Shown: piece after piece, positions 43,201-56,800 of the stretch | How positions within the stretch are numbered: position 1 is the stretch's first letter | Layout: the number at the start of each line of letters is the position of its first letter | Source: Diphasiastrum complanatum | Taxonomy: Eukaryota > Streptophyta > Lycopodiopsida > Lycopodiales > Lycopodiaceae | Direction of reading: 5' to 3' | NCBI GenBank assembly: GCA_029204225.1 | Contig: CM055100.1 | Location: 25,117,106 to 25,181,105, forward strand | Length of the DNA: 64,000 nucleotides | Position numbers and translations under genes: made by a program | Notes under the pieces: generated by a model | The model's input: the letters and a program-made list of their open reading frames with translations, nothing else | The model's database searches: none | Told to the model about the DNA's origin: nothing

Positions 43201-44153
43201 CATTATTCTTAGTGGAAGTTGTTTGATGCTAGTTCAAGAAATCAAAGATGCATTAGGAAAAGAGTTTAAAATGCAAGATCTAGGAAAGATCCATTACATT
43301 TTGGGCCTTGAGATTGATTTTCATGGAGTATGCTTTTATTTGTCAATCTAGATATGTCTTTTCTATGTTGAGAAAATTCAGTATGCAAAATTGTAAAGGC
43401 ATAGATACTCCCATGGAGAAACATGTAAAAGATCCTATTAAAGGTGATGAAAGACCCTTCGAGGACATCACACTTTATAGGAGTCTTATAGGCTCTTTAA
43501 TTTGGCTTGCTATCACTAGACCCGATTTGAGCTATTGTGTGCACAAATTAAGTCAATTTATGCAAGATCCCAAGATCCAACATTGGAAGATGGCCAAGAG
43601 AGTTCTAAGATATGTATCTTCTACTCAAGATTATGGTTTATTGTACAAGAATGAAGATCTAACCATTGTTGGCTATTCGGATTTCGATTTTGCAAGTGAT
43701 AAAATGGATCAAAAGTCCATTAATGCATCTACAATCTTTCTTGGAGGCAATCTTGTGTCTTGGCTTTCAAAGAAGCAAGATACCATATCTCTATCATCTT
43801 GTGAGGCCGAGTACAAAGCACTCACTACAACAACTAAAGAGGTGCTTTGGATCAAGAGGTTAATCATGGAGCTAAAGTGCATCAAAGAGGATGATCTTCC
43901 CTTGATCAAATGTGACAACATATCGGCACAAGCTCTTGCAAACAATCCTATTTTTCATGCAATAAGCAAGCATATAGAAGTGGCACACCATTTTGTAAGG
44001 GAAAAGCTCATTGGAGGTGAAATCAACTGAGAACATGTTGACACATCTTCATGTATTGCTGATCTTCTCACAAAGCCACTTTGCAAAAGTGCCTTCTCAA
44101 AGCATAGGTCTAATCTTGGTCTTATCTCAAGATCAATGCTTGATCCACATTAG
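40222..44153 (+). pseudogene. Copia C2 gag-pol polyprotein (disabled)
   Basis: Begins MTSMGVFLLEASERLSTSNY. Zinc knuckle CFFCGKKGHYATNC (near 40,982-41,025). Protease WYINSGASSHM, with Asn for the catalytic Asp of D-S-G. Integrase: the HKRMGH-type pre-integrase block is damaged (LWHNSMVSM), CAISKSHKKPF, IHSDVHF, RSDGGGEYTS, TPSQNRVAERKNRTL. RT: QLDVSNAFLNG, YVDDIILSG. RNase H: SWLSKKQDTISLSSCEAEY, KHIEVAHHFVREK. Stops at 40,549, 41,810, 42,632, 42,995 and 44,028; frameshifts near 40,650 and 43,330. Many stops are C-to-T type (Trp or Gln lost). It ends LISRSMLDPH, TAG at 44,151. Confidence 0.95.
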
Positions 44154-44161
44154 ATACATTT

Positions 44162-44713
44162 TTAGGAGGAGTGTCAAAATATTGAAAAATCTATCTAATG
44201 TTGTGAGTAGGGGTCCTAAAAATGCCAAAGATGAATTGAGCTCTTTTGGCTTAGTAAAGACCCATATTAGAATAAAATATTGAAGGTAGGTAGAAGTAGA
44301 AACTCGAGCTACCATAGGAATTGCCATTTGTACTTTACATGCCACATTTAATGCATGAAAAGACTAGGTGGCACAATTAGACGAGAAGAGTCCATGGATC
44401 TATATATGTGATGTACTCTCATTGAGAAAATGATGAAATTTGTGTGTAATGCAAATTTGGAGACAATCTCTTTGTGCCCTCTCTCTCTCTACACGAGTTT
44501 TGTACTTCCTATTTTCTCTCTCTAGCCAAGTTGAGGCATTTATGATGCTTAGTCTTATGTTTTGTTGACAGATCTTGCTTGTAACATAATAATATTTCTT
44601 GTATGATTAGCTTTCCTATTTGTCAACCAATGCTAGTCTAATCTTTATGGTATTATTGGGCTTAGGAGATCAAAAGTACATGTGTAGGGCATCCCACACG
44701 TGTAAATTCAGCA
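44162..44713 (+). repeat. Copia C2 polypurine tract and 3' LTR
   Basis: TTAGGAGGAG, then the LTR at 44,172. The block present in the 5' copy from ACATAGTGAGGTGG to AAAGTAGG is absent between GGCACAATTAG and ACGAGAAGAG. CACACGTGTAAATTC near 44,696 has one base changed from the palindrome. Confidence 0.94.
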
Positions 44714-44718
44714 ACGCG

Positions 44719-47395
44719 GGACCACAGGGTGCTGGCGCCTTGGCGCCGAGACCACACAATGGCTCCGGGACCCTCTCTTAGGAGCACGCTGGAGGTGTCG
44801 GGCACCAGGCCTGTGCACAGGCACCTCCATGCTCACGCACACATGGGAGACAAAGGGCAGTTTCATGATATATGTAGGCAGATAGATTTCTCCCAGTTGA
44901 TTATGGGATAAATTGAGATCTGCCACGTGGAGAAGATGTCAGACAAGGCGGGCAGACTGGACGGGCGGCGGGCAGACAACAAGACAACAACGGGCCAGCA
45001 CCTAGGATGCGTGTCGAGAGCTAAAGAGGGTCAGAAACCTCGACGTGCTAATAAGATACGAGGCTAGCTGAGTTCAATCAGCTACCTGCCACGCTCCTTA
45101 TCCAAACCTCTCCAATGACTTCAATCATAGTTGGAGTGAGTTGGCATCACGCTCTCGCGGAAAGAGTTTGTTTTAAGAATCATTGGTGTTCTGCTAGAAA
45201 ATCGTCTTTCAGATGATGCTTCCTGCCCTATTCCACACAGCAGGAGAGTGAGATCCAAACAATTCTTGAAGGTCAGAAAAGAAGGGACACAAATCAGAAT
45301 CTAACCATAGACCTTGACCATCAGGCTGAGCACAGTCGATTTCCGTTTGCAAAGAACTTATGCAAATTATTCACGGAAAACTGACTTCAGAACACGTTTT
45401 GGCTATCTAACAATCTTTTAGCAACTGTTCTGAAGTTTCAGGGATTAGAACTGAGTTTGGAAAGAGGACTTATAGTTTGAATGGCAGCACTCCTCAAGGA
45501 TCACAACATGCTCTCTACAACTTGTACATTCTCTGAATCAAGAAGAGGACCACTGGTTTTTTTTTTTTTTTTCAGGGAACCTCAGTTTCAAGCCCTCAAA
45601 ATGACCAATAGTCCACACTGCTCCTGATCATGAACTGAGGATTCAAGCCCAAGGTGGCAACTAACTGATCATCAGGCTTGCTAAAATCTACTACATTGTT
45701 GATCTGGAAAACATGGTTTTTCTCCACAAAATCACTCTCTCCAACAGAGGTGCCAAGAAATTCCCAGGAGAAGGATTTTATCCAGGACTCAGGCTGCATG
45801 CATCAACTATTCCAAAGGATTACGATTCCTTTCCTACTTCCAACCCCAAAAGCAAGACCACCAGAATCGCAATCACTTCAACAAGGAATAATTAATTTTA
45901 GACAGTAGGAACACTCTTTTGTCCACATCTTTATCTGCTACAACTAGAGAATGAGCAACTTACAATTATCCATTCTATGTTTTCAGTTTGCATGAATCAG
46001 AAGAGGATTAGTTTTGGAAAAACTTAAATCCTCAACATGCAATTATTAAATTCAAGACTTCCAGCTATAGTTAGTTTATTCATTTAGGATAAATTGATTC
46101 CTCATCAATTTATCAACAAACATCCTACAACTAAATCTGAATTTAATTTGTCCAAAACATTATGGGCACATGCAAATTATTCATCCAAAAAAACTAGATT
46201 TAGACAAGAAAGTGAATCTACTCATGCAAATCATTCTACATCAAATGGAAACTTTCTCAAGGCATCAAGAAATTAAGAACAAATTCAACACTAATCCTCA
46301 GCATCTGCCATGTGAGTGCTTGAGGAGAAGAGAGCAACTGCTAACATGAACCAAAGTTGTTGAGGGGAGAATCTCTACCCCAATATATAGAGAGTAGATT
46401 CTTATGCAGGAACCCATGCAATCCCCATGCAGGTCAACTATCAATAGGCCATAGCTCTTCATGCGGTCCTCATGCCTATATAAGTCACACGTACTTGCAC
46501 TACTCCATATGTATCAATGAGAGTATCTCGGTCCTCTCAAGGTCATTACTCACAAACAGGCCTTGACATGAAATTAAATCTTGGCGTGGCCAATAATCTT
46601 GAGCACTGGAGGGCCGGTCTACCATATTAGGACTATTCCATGTCCTTAACAGAATATGGTCATAACAGTAACTATCTTGAGGGATAGTTAGCCCTTGTCA
46701 AGTTTTATTAAATGTATTTGGGCCCCTATTGGCCTATTATCCTGATTAACGTACTTTGAAAGACCTGAAAAAGAAATTGCCTTATTCTTAGGGCTAATAG
46801 CTCCTTTTCGGCCCAACAAAGCTTACATTGGATATTATCTTGAATTCATAAGCAGATATGTATCTCATTAGATAATTAGTAACTAAGTAGATTAGCTAGA
46901 TCAAGTATGTGTAGCTCAAGATAGTCTAGACTAGGTAGCTTAGGTCAGAAATCTTAGAAAGATAGCCTTGTTGTTAGATTGACCCGGTTAGACTAAAATG
47001 CCACCCCTTCGCTTAGTTTAATTGTAATTTTAGGATGGATAGGAAGCTAGGTAGATCTAGTTAGGTGGGTTAGGAAAAGTCTCGATAGAACCCTATATGT
47101 AGAAAATCCCACCTTGTACAATTGCCCTTGTCCATGTACAAATCTGATGTGAAAATCCCAACCTATCTCTCCTTCTAAAAATGCCCTCGAAATGTTTTGA
47201 ACAGCTTAAAAAGAGCATTATTGCTATTTTTAGCAATCTTTGCCCTTGTCATTATTATCGTCTACTGCAATTGAATGCATGGTCAAGTTTGTAAAGAAAA
47301 ATTCTAGCCCAAACGCAGGTTAGATTCAATTTTTGACAAAACTGTCATTTTTAGTAAACTACGGGAGTTTCTGATTAGAAAATCTTGCAAATCTG
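44719..47395. other. Old intergenic sequence, no gene recognised
   Basis: Begins with the right part of the GC-rich minisatellite (to about 44,770), then a GGGCGGCGGGC-rich patch near 44,965. A minus-strand frame at 45,596-45,799 (67 codons, MQPESWIKSFSWEFLG...) has a protein-like composition, but a stop precedes it and I know no family for it. A TATATAAG box at about 46,477 follows LTR-like sequence with no partner. Confidence 0.45.
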
Positions 47396-47965
47396 GCAGC
47401 GAACGTTATGAGGAGACTTTTGCACCTGTGGTGAAGTGGACTACTTTGAGACTTTTGTTTTCCCTAGCAGCTAAGTTTGGTTGGAAAATCCATCAGATGG
47501 ATGTTAAATTTACATTTCGCAATGGGACTTTAGATGAAGAGATATATATGGTGCATCCTGATGGCTTTGTGATCTAAGGAGAAGAGACCAAGGTATGCAA
47601 GTTGCATAAAGCTTTGTATGGTTTGAAGCAGGCTCATCATGCATGGTATGGACGCATTGATGAGTACTTCATAAGTCAGGGTATTGTGCGTACTACATCA
47701 GATTGCAACCTATAAACACTTGTCAGGGATGGCTTTATACGTTTGATTGCACTTTATGTGGATGATTTGACCATTACTAGTAGTAATGATTGCTTTGTGA
47801 AGGAAGTCAATTCAAATCTATGTAGAGAGTTTGATATAATGGAATTGAACATCATGAACTACTACTTGGGTGTGGAAGTTTGGCAAACCAATTAAGGAAT
47901 TGTTACTTTATAGAAAGATAAAGTGTTGTATGTGAGAGAGATAATTCACTTTTATGCAAAAAAAC
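47396..47965 (+). pseudogene. Copia RT fragment
   Basis: RYEETFAPVVKWTTLRLLFSL, KIHQMDVKFTFRNGTLDEEI, then a stop (TAA near 47,576), KVCKLHKALYGLKQAHHAWY, a stop near 47,713, LIALYVDDLTITSS with YVDD intact, FDIMELNIMNYYLGVEVWQT and more stops. The middle of a copia reverse transcriptase, old. The flanks are unrelated, so it is a fragment. Confidence 0.92.
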
Positions 47966-50573
<2,608 letters not shown>

Positions 50574-50581
50574 ACATGAAC

Positions 50582-50624
50582 CACGTGATGGGAACAGCGC
50601 TTGCAAGTACACGTGAACCACGTG
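50582..50624. promoter_or_regulatory. Three G-boxes
   Basis: CACGTG at 50,582, 50,610 and 50,619; the first and third lie in the repeated context TGAACCACGTGA. CACGTG is the binding core of plant bHLH and bZIP factors. No gene is recognised downstream. Confidence 0.5.
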
Positions 50625-50690
50625 ACTGTGAGAAACGCGTGGATGCGCCGCAGAGTTCGTCGAGGCAAAAAAGAATTAAAAACGAGAGAC

Positions 50691-50703
50691 AGCCCGCCCC
50701 CCG

Positions 50704-50742
<39 letters not shown>

Positions 50743-50748
50743 GGGGGG
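50691..50748. repeat. C37G8 tract
   Basis: After AGCCCGCCCCCCG comes a pure run of 37 C (50,704-50,740) followed at once by 8 G (50,741-50,748). The ends are self-complementary and could fold back, and the C run can form an i-motif with a G-quadruplex opposite. Length may be uncertain from sequencing. Confidence 0.9.
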
Positions 50749-50950
50749 CTGCGATTCTGGATTCTTTCCACATGGGGCATCATACCTGTCCCATTTTTTG
50801 TTTGGTTAGGTTGAGAGAGTGATTCCTAAGAGTGCACTTTGAGATTGTTCATACTACATAAAATGACAAAAGTCCGTTCAGTTGCAATCACCTATGGACG
50901 TAATGCTGTGCGCTCGGGTTTTCGTTGTGTTTTGGAGGCGACTCCAAGAG

Positions 50951-51160
50951 AATGTGCATCCAGGTTTCTCTCCTCCGGAATCTACCATTCTCTTTCCAGA
51001 AGGTGCATTCTTTCTCCGAAATCTGCCATTTTCTCTCCACAATGTACATCCACCTTTCTCTCTCCTCATGAATTACCATTCTCTTTGCGCATGAGCATTC
51101 CCTCTCCACCACACAATCTACATTCTCTCTCCACGTGAGCATTATCTCTCTTCACCCTCA
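50951..51160. repeat. Degenerate pyrimidine-rich tandem repeat
   Basis: Four to five units of about 40-50 bases with the pattern ATCTACCATTCTCTNTCC followed by GNGCATTC and CTCTCTCC: near 50,951, 51,002, 51,044, 51,092 and 51,138. The units have diverged. The frames crossing it (99, 84, 70 and 63 codons) are by-products of the repeat. Confidence 0.65.
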
Positions 51161-52220
51161 CACCTATCATTACGTCATGGAACGCATGAGGGCCTTGGGC
51201 CTTCTGTGCAGGTCGCGGGGCCCTACCCAATGTAGGGTGTTGTTGGAAAGCTCTCGTCAAGCGCTTTCTAATGATGCAAAAATCGTCTCAATTAGAGCTA
51301 CAATTAAAAAGTTATATCTTTTTTTTTTTTTCAATGAGCCAAAAACTACATTACACATAGAATAGTTAACCATCAAAACTGGTACATGCATAAATGGGTA
51401 AGCATCGGGCAAAAAAATATTTTATTTTAATAATTTACGTTGACAAATTTTGCCATCCTACATGGCAGTGACTGATTATAGCTAGGATCCATTTTGTAAA
51501 CAAATCAAGTCGTTAAGTCGTGCTTTTGATAGTCTACAAGATTAACTCAATGCATGAGATTAGGATGTCATTTTCAATAGATATTAAATTTAGAGATTAA
51601 GTGCTAGTAGTGGCGTTTTTGTTCACGTTCAGTGGGTAACCATATAAGATTGAAATCAATATAAGATAGAGTTTTAGGCAATATATTGAGCAAGAAAGCA
51701 AGAGAGAGTAGTGAGATTATCTAATCATTTTGGGTTCCTATTCATGTACAACTGATTTTAGATTTAGTATACACGTGTTTTTGTCTTTTATCAATTCTTT
51801 CCAAAAAACTAAGTCTGTTTATCTTTTCGAAGCCATTGTTAGTGACGATGCATAGCTCACTCTATCAAATTCCTTGAGTCACTATTCAAAGTATGTTTTT
51901 GGTTTTTGGCTAGGCGTTGATAGTCTTATTAGCTTCCACTCTCCAATAGTTGACAACCATGTAAGATACAATCACCACAACACATCATCAAGTGCTTCGA
52001 AACAAGAACACAAACTGGTTTCTCTACATAAATTGTATATTCACACTGCATTCAAGCTATATATATCTTACAAGTACAAGTGAGGTTAATTAAGTAGCAG
52101 CTAAAGGGCTCGAGAAAGATTGGCCCACTGTATAAAAGCAAGAGAGAGAAAATAGCCATCAAATATGGCAAGTAACCATCATATTGATACACATTGATTA
52201 CTGCCCTTTCAACTCCAACA
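51161..52220. other. Spacer and probable LTR end of the next copia
   Basis: Nothing coding is recognised. The last bases (CAACTCCAACA, to 52,220) directly precede a copia primer site, so the right part should be a 5' LTR; its start is not resolved because the 3' LTR at 54,591 does not visibly match. Confidence 0.45.
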
Positions 52221-54590
52221 TGGTATCATAGCTAACCAAGTCTTATAGGTATCTAACATAGTTCTAAATCTATTGGGTAGTTCTAACTTTTATTACTGAT
52301 TGCGAATCCATTTGGCTTTAGAATTCGATCGAATTCTATGGATCCTAGTCAAGACATTTCTCTAGTAGAGAAATTTGATGGAATTTTTATGATCCTCCTT
52401 GCAAAGACTCTTTGGGAGGTAGTCAAAAGTACTAGCCCCATACTAGTAGGGGATGTTGTGGCCATTAATGATGGGAAGGCATTGGCCACCGTAGCCCTAA
52501 ATTTGAAAAATTTTCAGGTGTCCCACATTAGTTTGGCATAGACAACAAAGGAGGCGTGGGATATCTTGGTTGATCTTATGAAAATAAAGATGTAGCCTCC
52601 AAATTATTTTTGAGAAAAAAAAATTCTCCTAAAAAATGGATGAAACAGTTGATATGTCTATGAACGTTAACAACTTTAGGTCGTTTTAAGACAAAATCAA
52701 GAATCGAGGCACTGACGGAGTTGTAACGACATTATTGTTGAGTCTCTCTGATAGCTATGACAATTGGATGATGATTACGACAAGTCATTCTGATTTGACA
52801 TTATCTGAGGCCTTGCTTCAAAAAGAAATTAGAAGAAAAGTTCCTCTAATTTGAATAAGTCCACTACCTTTGTTGTCAATAACGACAAGAAGCCTATGAA
52901 AGGTACAAGAAGACTCATTTAAAGCAAAAATCTAAGTCTTAGGACCAAGATAATGAAAATGGCAATAGTGCATCCAAACTGAAATTCGTAAAAAATTATT
53001 ATTTGCTATTATTGAAAAAGGAAAGGGCATATGATGAAGGACCGAAAATTGTTGAAAAGTAGAAATCAATCTCATGCCCATACAGTTGATGAAGAAGATA
53101 AAAGAAATAATGTAGAGCCAAAATAAATAGACGATGTGTTCATGTTAAATTTGAAAATAATGCAGATCTTAGCAATTGGTACTTTGATACAGACAAGACA
53201 TACGCGTTTTGCTTTTACTTTGTTTGTGAAATATTTTGCTTTTGGGTTTAAGAAGAGAGTGCAGTTGGGTGATGTGAGTTCTCATCATATTTGTGGGGAA
53301 GGTACTAAATTGCCATGGTGTTTGTAGAATCATGAAAAAAAATTGTTCTATGTTCCTAGTTTGTCATACAATCTTAATTTTGTAAGTCGTGTAGTTCGTT
53401 TAGGACATAAAGTAGTTTCTGACAACAAACCGTGTGTTGTGGCCATTATTCATAGAAAAGTTGTGGGTACAAGAATGGGAATTCAGTCTTTTTTAAAAAA
53501 AAATCAAAAGATTATGTTATTTTGGATAGGCTAAAGCATTGTGACTTAGAGTCCAACAACTGCAAAAGTAGACATGATTTTACGTTTGAGAATCTTGTAT
53601 CTGAAGATCAATTGAGTCCTCCATATACCCTGAGAGCTACACTTGGATACGGCATTCTAATGTATCACTTTATGTTTCTAATGATCCAATATCTAAAATA
53701 TCTTTTGAGATTGAGAATAGGGATTCAATTTCAAGGGGGGAGGGGGGAATTGGGAAAAGGGGGGGGGGAGGGAACTATTTGTGTCTTCCATTTCATTTCT
53801 AGATTTTTTAGGGAGGACACTTGTGAGGTCTTTTGTGCATAAACCTGATCTTCTATAATCCTTTAAAATTTTTGGACAATGTCTAAAGATGTTTTCGAAA
53901 GTAGCCTCTTGTGATGATTGTCAAGTAAATGTTTGGAAGGAGACAAACATTTGGAGTTCTATTTCTTGTCTAGGAATGGAATGAAAATCTTTTGGTTTGA
54001 TATTTGGGCCAATTTTGCATTTGGCAGGTTTGTGAATTTTGACGGAGTTGTAGCTGATTTGGAAGTATACTAGATGGTTATTCTTGTAATCTCCTCTTTC
54101 AATGACACATTTACGCTACTGGCTATGCGACTAAAGATGCAAGATAAAAATGAAATCATACTACACTTGTTGTTGTTTTGAATTAGGATTGTATGAAGTG
54201 CTGAAACATTGTAATGATTACATATTAGCTAGGCTCTTTGGTTATTTTCTAAAGTTCAAGAACATTTTGTTGAGATCTATCAAAGATTAGATGTTTTCTC
54301 TATTTTATTCAGACAGTTTTTGGTTTGACTAGAGAATATGCATTATGATGTATTTTTGAACATGCTCCAGTACAGCCAAGATAAGTAGTTGTTGATAGTT
54401 CGAAGATTTGCAAAGCAGAACCCTAAATCAGCATTTGGAGATGTAGTTTAGGTCAAAGAAAAAATGAGCAGATTCAAAAAATTTGCTGCAAACATTTTGA
54501 GCAAAGCTCTAACCAAAAATATTTGTACAAGATTTAATAATCTCTTAAAACTTAGAATTGAAGATTTTCTAGATCCTCATTAAGGGGAGG
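52221..54590 (+). pseudogene. Heavily decayed copia: primer site, gag, protease relic, RNase H tail, purine tract
   Basis: Primer site TGGTATCATAGC at 52,221-52,232. Gag from ATG 52,338: MDPSQDISLVEKFDGIFM, then many stops, LSLSDSYDNWMMMITTSHS-type text, and a knuckle relic near 53,000. Protease region: WYFDTDKTYAF (Asp-Thr-Asp) and FYVPSLSYNLNFVS. The middle (53,600-54,370) has no recognisable integrase or RT. The end has ANILSKALTKNICTRFNNLL, DFLDPH and TAA, then TAAGGGGAGG, the purine tract. The gag opening resembles copia F rather than A. Confidence 0.85.
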
Positions 54591-55959
54591 TGTGGGAAAA
54601 TCTTGTATTGACGATGATCTAAAGAGTCATCAATTGTATATTTGTAATTATTTATTCGTACAGTTCCTTAGTTTTGTTAAGAATCAGTTTACAGACAGAG
54701 ATCCTTGAAAAAAACACAAAGAGGTAATTGTGTTGTTGGCTTCCACTTCCTAAGAGGTTGTGACTCAAGACAAGCTCCAACCAAGTATGAATGCCCCTAG
54801 CTTGAATGTTGTCTTGGTGCCTACCTTGGCACGCTAGTGTTTCAAATATTAGGATTAGTACGCACTTGCTATGTTTCTTATCAGACTTATCAATAAAACA
54901 AGATTTTATCTCAATTTGACTTTGATTACCTTCTAGGTTTCATTGTTCAATAATAATGCTAGTTGTAAGGCCACTACAAATCCTTTAATCTAACATCAGA
55001 CTAAGGGTTGCACCTTGGGACGCCACTGGTATGTCGTCAGGACCATTCTGTCTGAGATGCCAACAATATGCTATCAAGACCATTCGATCTATAAACTAAT
55101 TGTCTTCATATATGTCACAACTTGTGGTTATGAGTGTGGCTTGTGTGAATTTCAATTTTGTTAGGCTCTCGGGGATTTGGATTTGGATGATCTGCTTGAA
55201 TGGAAGATACCTATTGATGGTTGTGCAATTTGGCGTGGCATTAGGTTGGCCTCCAAGACTCATGAAGAAGTTTTCATTTGGTTAATTTAGATGTAAGTTG
55301 GATGACTTTCTTGGATGGTGGCCACATGTTTGTGATAAAGTTTCGAGTTAGGCAAGGTTGATATAAGCCGGATGGCCTACTTGGAAGAAAGTTGTCTACA
55401 TAGGGCAATCAAGTCTGGCATGGTGCCAAGTTGGCTCTTAATGTTTACAATAGAGCTTCAAGTTGATTAAGTTTAGATATGTTGATGTCTTCACTGCTTG
55501 TATGTCAAGTGGATTTGAAGGGCCAGTGTTGAAGTCTGGAGGCTAAGTCTTGGTTCTCAGTTCCCTTTGGGATGTCTATGCTACATCTTGTATCACAATC
55601 AATTGGCCTATAAGTGATACTAGCCCTTTCATTGAGACCAACACATGGAAAGTGTTGACATAAAGAGCCGACTTGTTTGTTGGTAACACTAGTCTTTCAT
55701 CTAGACCTTTGGATGGGAGACATTGATGTGAAAAGTTGTTGTGCATTGTGCTACTGTGAAAGTGTACGCAAGTACATGATGCAATATTGAGTTGGCTAAT
55801 GGAAAAAGTCTAATGAGGTGATGTGTTGCACAAAAGAGGTGTAAGCACGTTATTTTTCAGCAGTCAAGCTTGCAAGTCATCTACAAGGAGGCCATTGTGG
55901 TAGTGTGTTGTTCAAAATATTGTAACCACTTATAGTGCTCATCTCGGTGCAACGCTATA
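54591..55959 (+). other. Probable 3' LTR start of the decayed copia, then spacer
   Basis: TGTGGGAAAATCTTGTATTG follows the purine tract directly, as a 3' LTR should; its end is unresolved. The rest up to the gypsy integrase is TG-rich spacer with loosely repeated phrases (TTGGATGACTT, GCCGGATGGCC) and no gene I recognise. Confidence 0.5.
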
Positions 55960-56800
55960 AAATCATTTGTATTGTGGCTGATGAGACAATGTGCTACCAA
56001 GGTAGATGAAAGCATAGCCAGTTCTTTGTCGTGTAGATTATGTAGGAAAAAACACTGGGAATTTTCCTTCAGAGAACGCGATAAAAGTTCAGAGTTTTTG
56101 TTTCGAAACATCATTACCCCATATGGTTGTCCATTGGTAAATGACAAAGGGACACATTTTCTTAAAGATATGATTTGTCTGCTAAGAAAGTATTTTATGA
56201 TCAAGCATTGGAACACAACCCCATATAACCCCAAAGCTAATGGTCTGACTGAGAGGGCAAACAGAATACTGTGTAAAATTTTTCAACAAGATCACGACAA
56301 TGCATGCATCAGATTGGGACCAGAAGCTTCCATCTGTTCTATGGGCCTATCGCAATGCTGAAAAAGTGACCACAAAACATACACCTATTTATTTGGTATA
56401 CAACATGCATCTGATACTCCCTATCGAATTTGAAGTACCAACTTATTGAGTACAACTCGAATCACGATCTGACAAAAACTCTAGTTTGAAGGAGAGGTTA
56501 TTATCGATTGAGAAGCTCGAGGGACAACGAAATCAAGCTCTTATTGACACAAAGAAAATACAGATGCAACGAAAGAAAAGCTTCGATGATTTGATAAAGC
56601 CAGTTGTGTTACAAAAAGGAGACCGCGGTCTTATGTATGATAACTGACATATTAAATTTCTAGGCAAATTGCATACTCGTTGGATGGGTCCTTACAAAGT
56701 TGTTGAAGTTTTCGACAACGGATCCCATTCAACTATCAAATCTACAAGAAAATTTGCTGGCAACCAGAGTTAATGGCTTCCTTGTAAAGAAGTATTACCT
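55960..56800 (+). pseudogene. Gypsy integrase fragment
   Basis: ATKVDESIASSL and a damaged stretch, then IITPYGCPLVNDKGTHFL (second catalytic Asp region), HWNTTPYNPKANGLTERANR (catalytic Glu region), a frame change near 56,350, LWAYRNAEKVTTKHTPIYLVY, ALIDTKKIQMQRKKSFDD, LQKGDRGLMYDN, a stop, and HTRWMGPYKVVEVFDNGS. This is the core and C-terminus of a Ty3/gypsy integrase. No RT upstream. A different family from G1 and E (GLTERAN wording). Confidence 0.9.

Larger units (their letters stand above)
38854..44713 (+). mobile_element. Complete Ty1/copia retrotransposon C2 (decayed), TSD ACGCG
   Basis: LTRs at 38,854-39,466 (613 bp) and 44,172-44,713 (542 bp), both TGTCAAAATATTG to AATTCAGCA. The target site ACGCG is at 38,849-38,853 and 44,714-44,718. 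Primer site TGGTATCAGAGC is at 39,467, gag-pol inside, purine tract TTAGGAGGAG at 44,162-44,171. The LTRs differ mainly by one block of about 70 bp missing from the 3' copy near 44,380. Insertion was into the GC-rich minisatellite. Confidence 0.96.

Noticed and set aside
45596-45799. 67-codon minus-strand frame as a host exon
   Set aside because: Composition is protein-like, but an in-frame stop lies just upstream, no splice context could be confirmed and no family is known; kept only as a note in the spacer entry.
50576-50822. Frames with long Pro or Gly runs
   Set aside because: By-product of the C37G8 tract; no protein context on either side.
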